Below, one piece after another: positions 6,424 through 7,375 of a stretch of 7,375 nucleotides of DNA; within the stretch, counting starts at the first letter, position 1, and the number at the start of each line of letters is the position of its first letter. Both the position numbers and the translations under genes were made by a program. Source of the DNA: Sulfurimonas sp. (lineage in GTDB: Bacteria; Campylobacterota; Campylobacteria; Campylobacterales; Sulfurimonadaceae); the NCBI GenBank assembly GCA_022712845.1, contig JAFLJV010000009.1:1-7375 (forward strand). Reading direction: 5' to 3'. The notes under the pieces were generated by a model. It had not been told where the DNA came from, did not search any database, and saw only the letters and a program-made list of their open reading frames with translations.

Positions 6424-6441
6424 TAACGGATTAACTTATTG
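6424..6441 (+). promoter_or_regulatory. Start-deciding site for pheS: in-frame stop, AACGGA and TTG
   Basis: An in-frame TAA at 6424-6426 prevents any longer reading frame. The only conventional start before the conserved N-terminal region is TTG at 6439-6441. A weak Shine-Dalgarno AACGGA (6425-6430) lies 8 nt upstream of it. The resulting N-terminus ([11 protein letters not shown]) matches the expected PheS start. Confidence 0.7.
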
Positions 6442-7375
6442 AAAAAATGGTATGACGCGATAAAAAATGCACAGAATGTTGATGCAATAGAAGAAATTAG
6501 AATATCTATCTTTGGTAAGAAGGGTATTTTAGCAGCAGAATTTGCTAAAATGAAAACAGCTCCAAAAGAGGAAAAATCTAAAATAGCACAAGAATTAAAT
6601 ACTCATAAGAGTGCTTTAATGAATGAGCTTAGTAGTGCTAAAATAGTATTACAAACAAAAGAATTACAAGCAGCAATGAAGGCTGAATCAATAGATGTTT
6701 CAATGTATAGCACAAACTCCCAAGCTGGAGCACTTCATCCAGTTATGGAAACAATGGATAGAATTGTAGAATATTTTTCATCTATGAATTTTGCTGTTAA
6801 AACTGGTGGAATGGTAGAAGATGATTTTAATAATTTTGAAGCACTAAACCTACCAAAATATCATCCAGCACGTGATATGCAAGATACATTTTATTTTAAA
6901 GATGAGATGTTACTTCGTACACATACATCACCTGTTCAAATTAGAACTATGATGAATACAAAACCACCGATTCGCATGATAGCTCCAGGGGCTGTTTTTC
7001 GTCGTGATTATGATTTAACTCATACACCGATGTTTCATCAAGTAGAAGGACTTTTGGTTGATGATGAAGGTAAAGTTTCTTTTGCAAACTTAAAATATAT
7101 ACTGGAAGATTTTTTAAGATATATGTTTGGTGATATAGAGGTTCGTTTTCGTCCATCTTTCTTCCCATTTACAGAACCATCAGCAGAGGTAGATATCTCT
7201 TGCGTTTTTTGTAGTGGCAAAGGGTGCAGAGTATGTTCTAAAACAGGTTGGTTAGAAGTTTTAGGATGTGGAATAGTTGATCCAAATGTATTTAAAGCAG
7301 TTAAATATAAAAATGTTAGTGGCTATGCTTTTGGTTTAGGTGTTGAGCGATTTGCAATGTTAATTCATCGAATTG
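6439..7375 (+). CDS. pheS: Phenylalanine--tRNA ligase alpha subunit (3' truncated)
   Basis: PheS is the catalytic subunit of the cytosolic alpha2-beta2 enzyme that charges tRNA-Phe. The gene starts at TTG 6439 and runs off the window after 312 codons; the Campylobacter protein is about 330 residues, so only about 18 are missing. The N-terminal coiled-coil arm is visible at about residues 1-90 (for example [16 protein letters not shown]). [17 protein letters not shown] opens the catalytic domain. Class II motif 2 is [18 protein letters not shown] (from Phe187) and motif 3 is GLGVERFAM (299-307). [15 protein letters not shown] leads into a four-cysteine cluster CxxCx4CxxC (Cys255, 258, 263, 266), a probable metal-binding element shared with several bacterial PheS proteins but absent from E. 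coli. pheT would be expected downstream. The gene has its own candidate promoter divergent from the HIT gene. Confidence 0.97.
   Translation, partial: MKKWYDAIKNAQNVDAIEEIRISIFGKKGILAAEFAKMKTAPKEEKSKIAQELNTHKSALMNELSSAKIVLQTKELQAAMKAESIDVSMYSTNSQAGALHPVMETMDRIVEYFSSMNFAVKTGGMVEDDFNNFEALNLPKYHPARDMQDTFYFKDEMLLRTHTSPVQIRTMMNTKPPIRMIAPGAVFRRDYDLTHTPMFHQVEGLLVDDEGKVSFANLKYILEDFLRYMFGDIEVRFRPSFFPFTEPSAEVDISCVFCSGKGCRVCSKTGWLEVLGCGIVDPNVFKAVKYKNVSGYAFGLGVERFAMLIHRI

Noticed and set aside
6314..6438. Phe-rich leader peptide or T-box controlling pheS
   Set aside because: No short open frame with Phe codons and a start is present, and the leader of about 40 nt is far too short for a T-box.
6947..7220. 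Two overlapping reverse-strand open frames opposite pheS
   Set aside because: Both are shadows of the motif 2 region of pheS and overlap each other; neither resembles a protein family.

Overview
The window is AT-rich, densely packed DNA from a bacterium. The phenylalanyl-tRNA synthetase alpha sequence closely resembles the Campylobacter type (from memory). A divergent HIT-protein gene next to pheS and a menaquinone-type UbiD decarboxylase also fit Campylobacterota (Epsilonproteobacteria), probably a Sulfurimonas-like lineage. The lineage is an inference from protein resemblance, not from a search.

Layout. (1) Positions 1-3055 hold a tight forward cluster: the 3' part of a UbiD-family decarboxylase, argH (argininosuccinate lyase) and an OsmC/Ohr-family protein, with gaps of 26 and 2 nt. 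(2) Positions 3056-3166 are a 111-nt gap with a promoter-like TATAAT and two inverted repeats, one of them a 29-bp near-perfect palindrome. (3) Positions 3167-5940 hold a forward two-gene operon with a 2-nt gap: an ornithine cyclodeaminase/SbnB-like dehydrogenase, then a 589-residue ATP-grasp ligase related to cyanophycin synthetase. The ligase's Mur-ligase half is reduced to about 129 residues and has lost its P-loop. (4) Positions 5957-6313 hold a reverse-strand HIT-family hydrolase that converges on the ligase, with 16 nt between the stop codons. (5) Positions 6314-6438 are a divergent promoter region. (6) From 6439 to the end runs pheS, starting at TTG and cut by the window edge about 18 residues before its expected end.

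The housekeeping genes (ubiD-type, argH, osmC, hit, pheS) are ordinary. The unusual part is the OCD/ATP-grasp pair. It has its own candidate promoter and operator and looks like a self-contained accessory module. A dehydrogenase that makes or cleaves an amino-acid-derived substrate is coupled to an amide-bond-forming ligase. It could make a small amino-acid conjugate or peptide, but the product cannot be read from the sequence. The ligase gene also contains a perfect 26-bp palindrome inside its reading frame. No RNA genes, CRISPR arrays or insertion sequences were seen.
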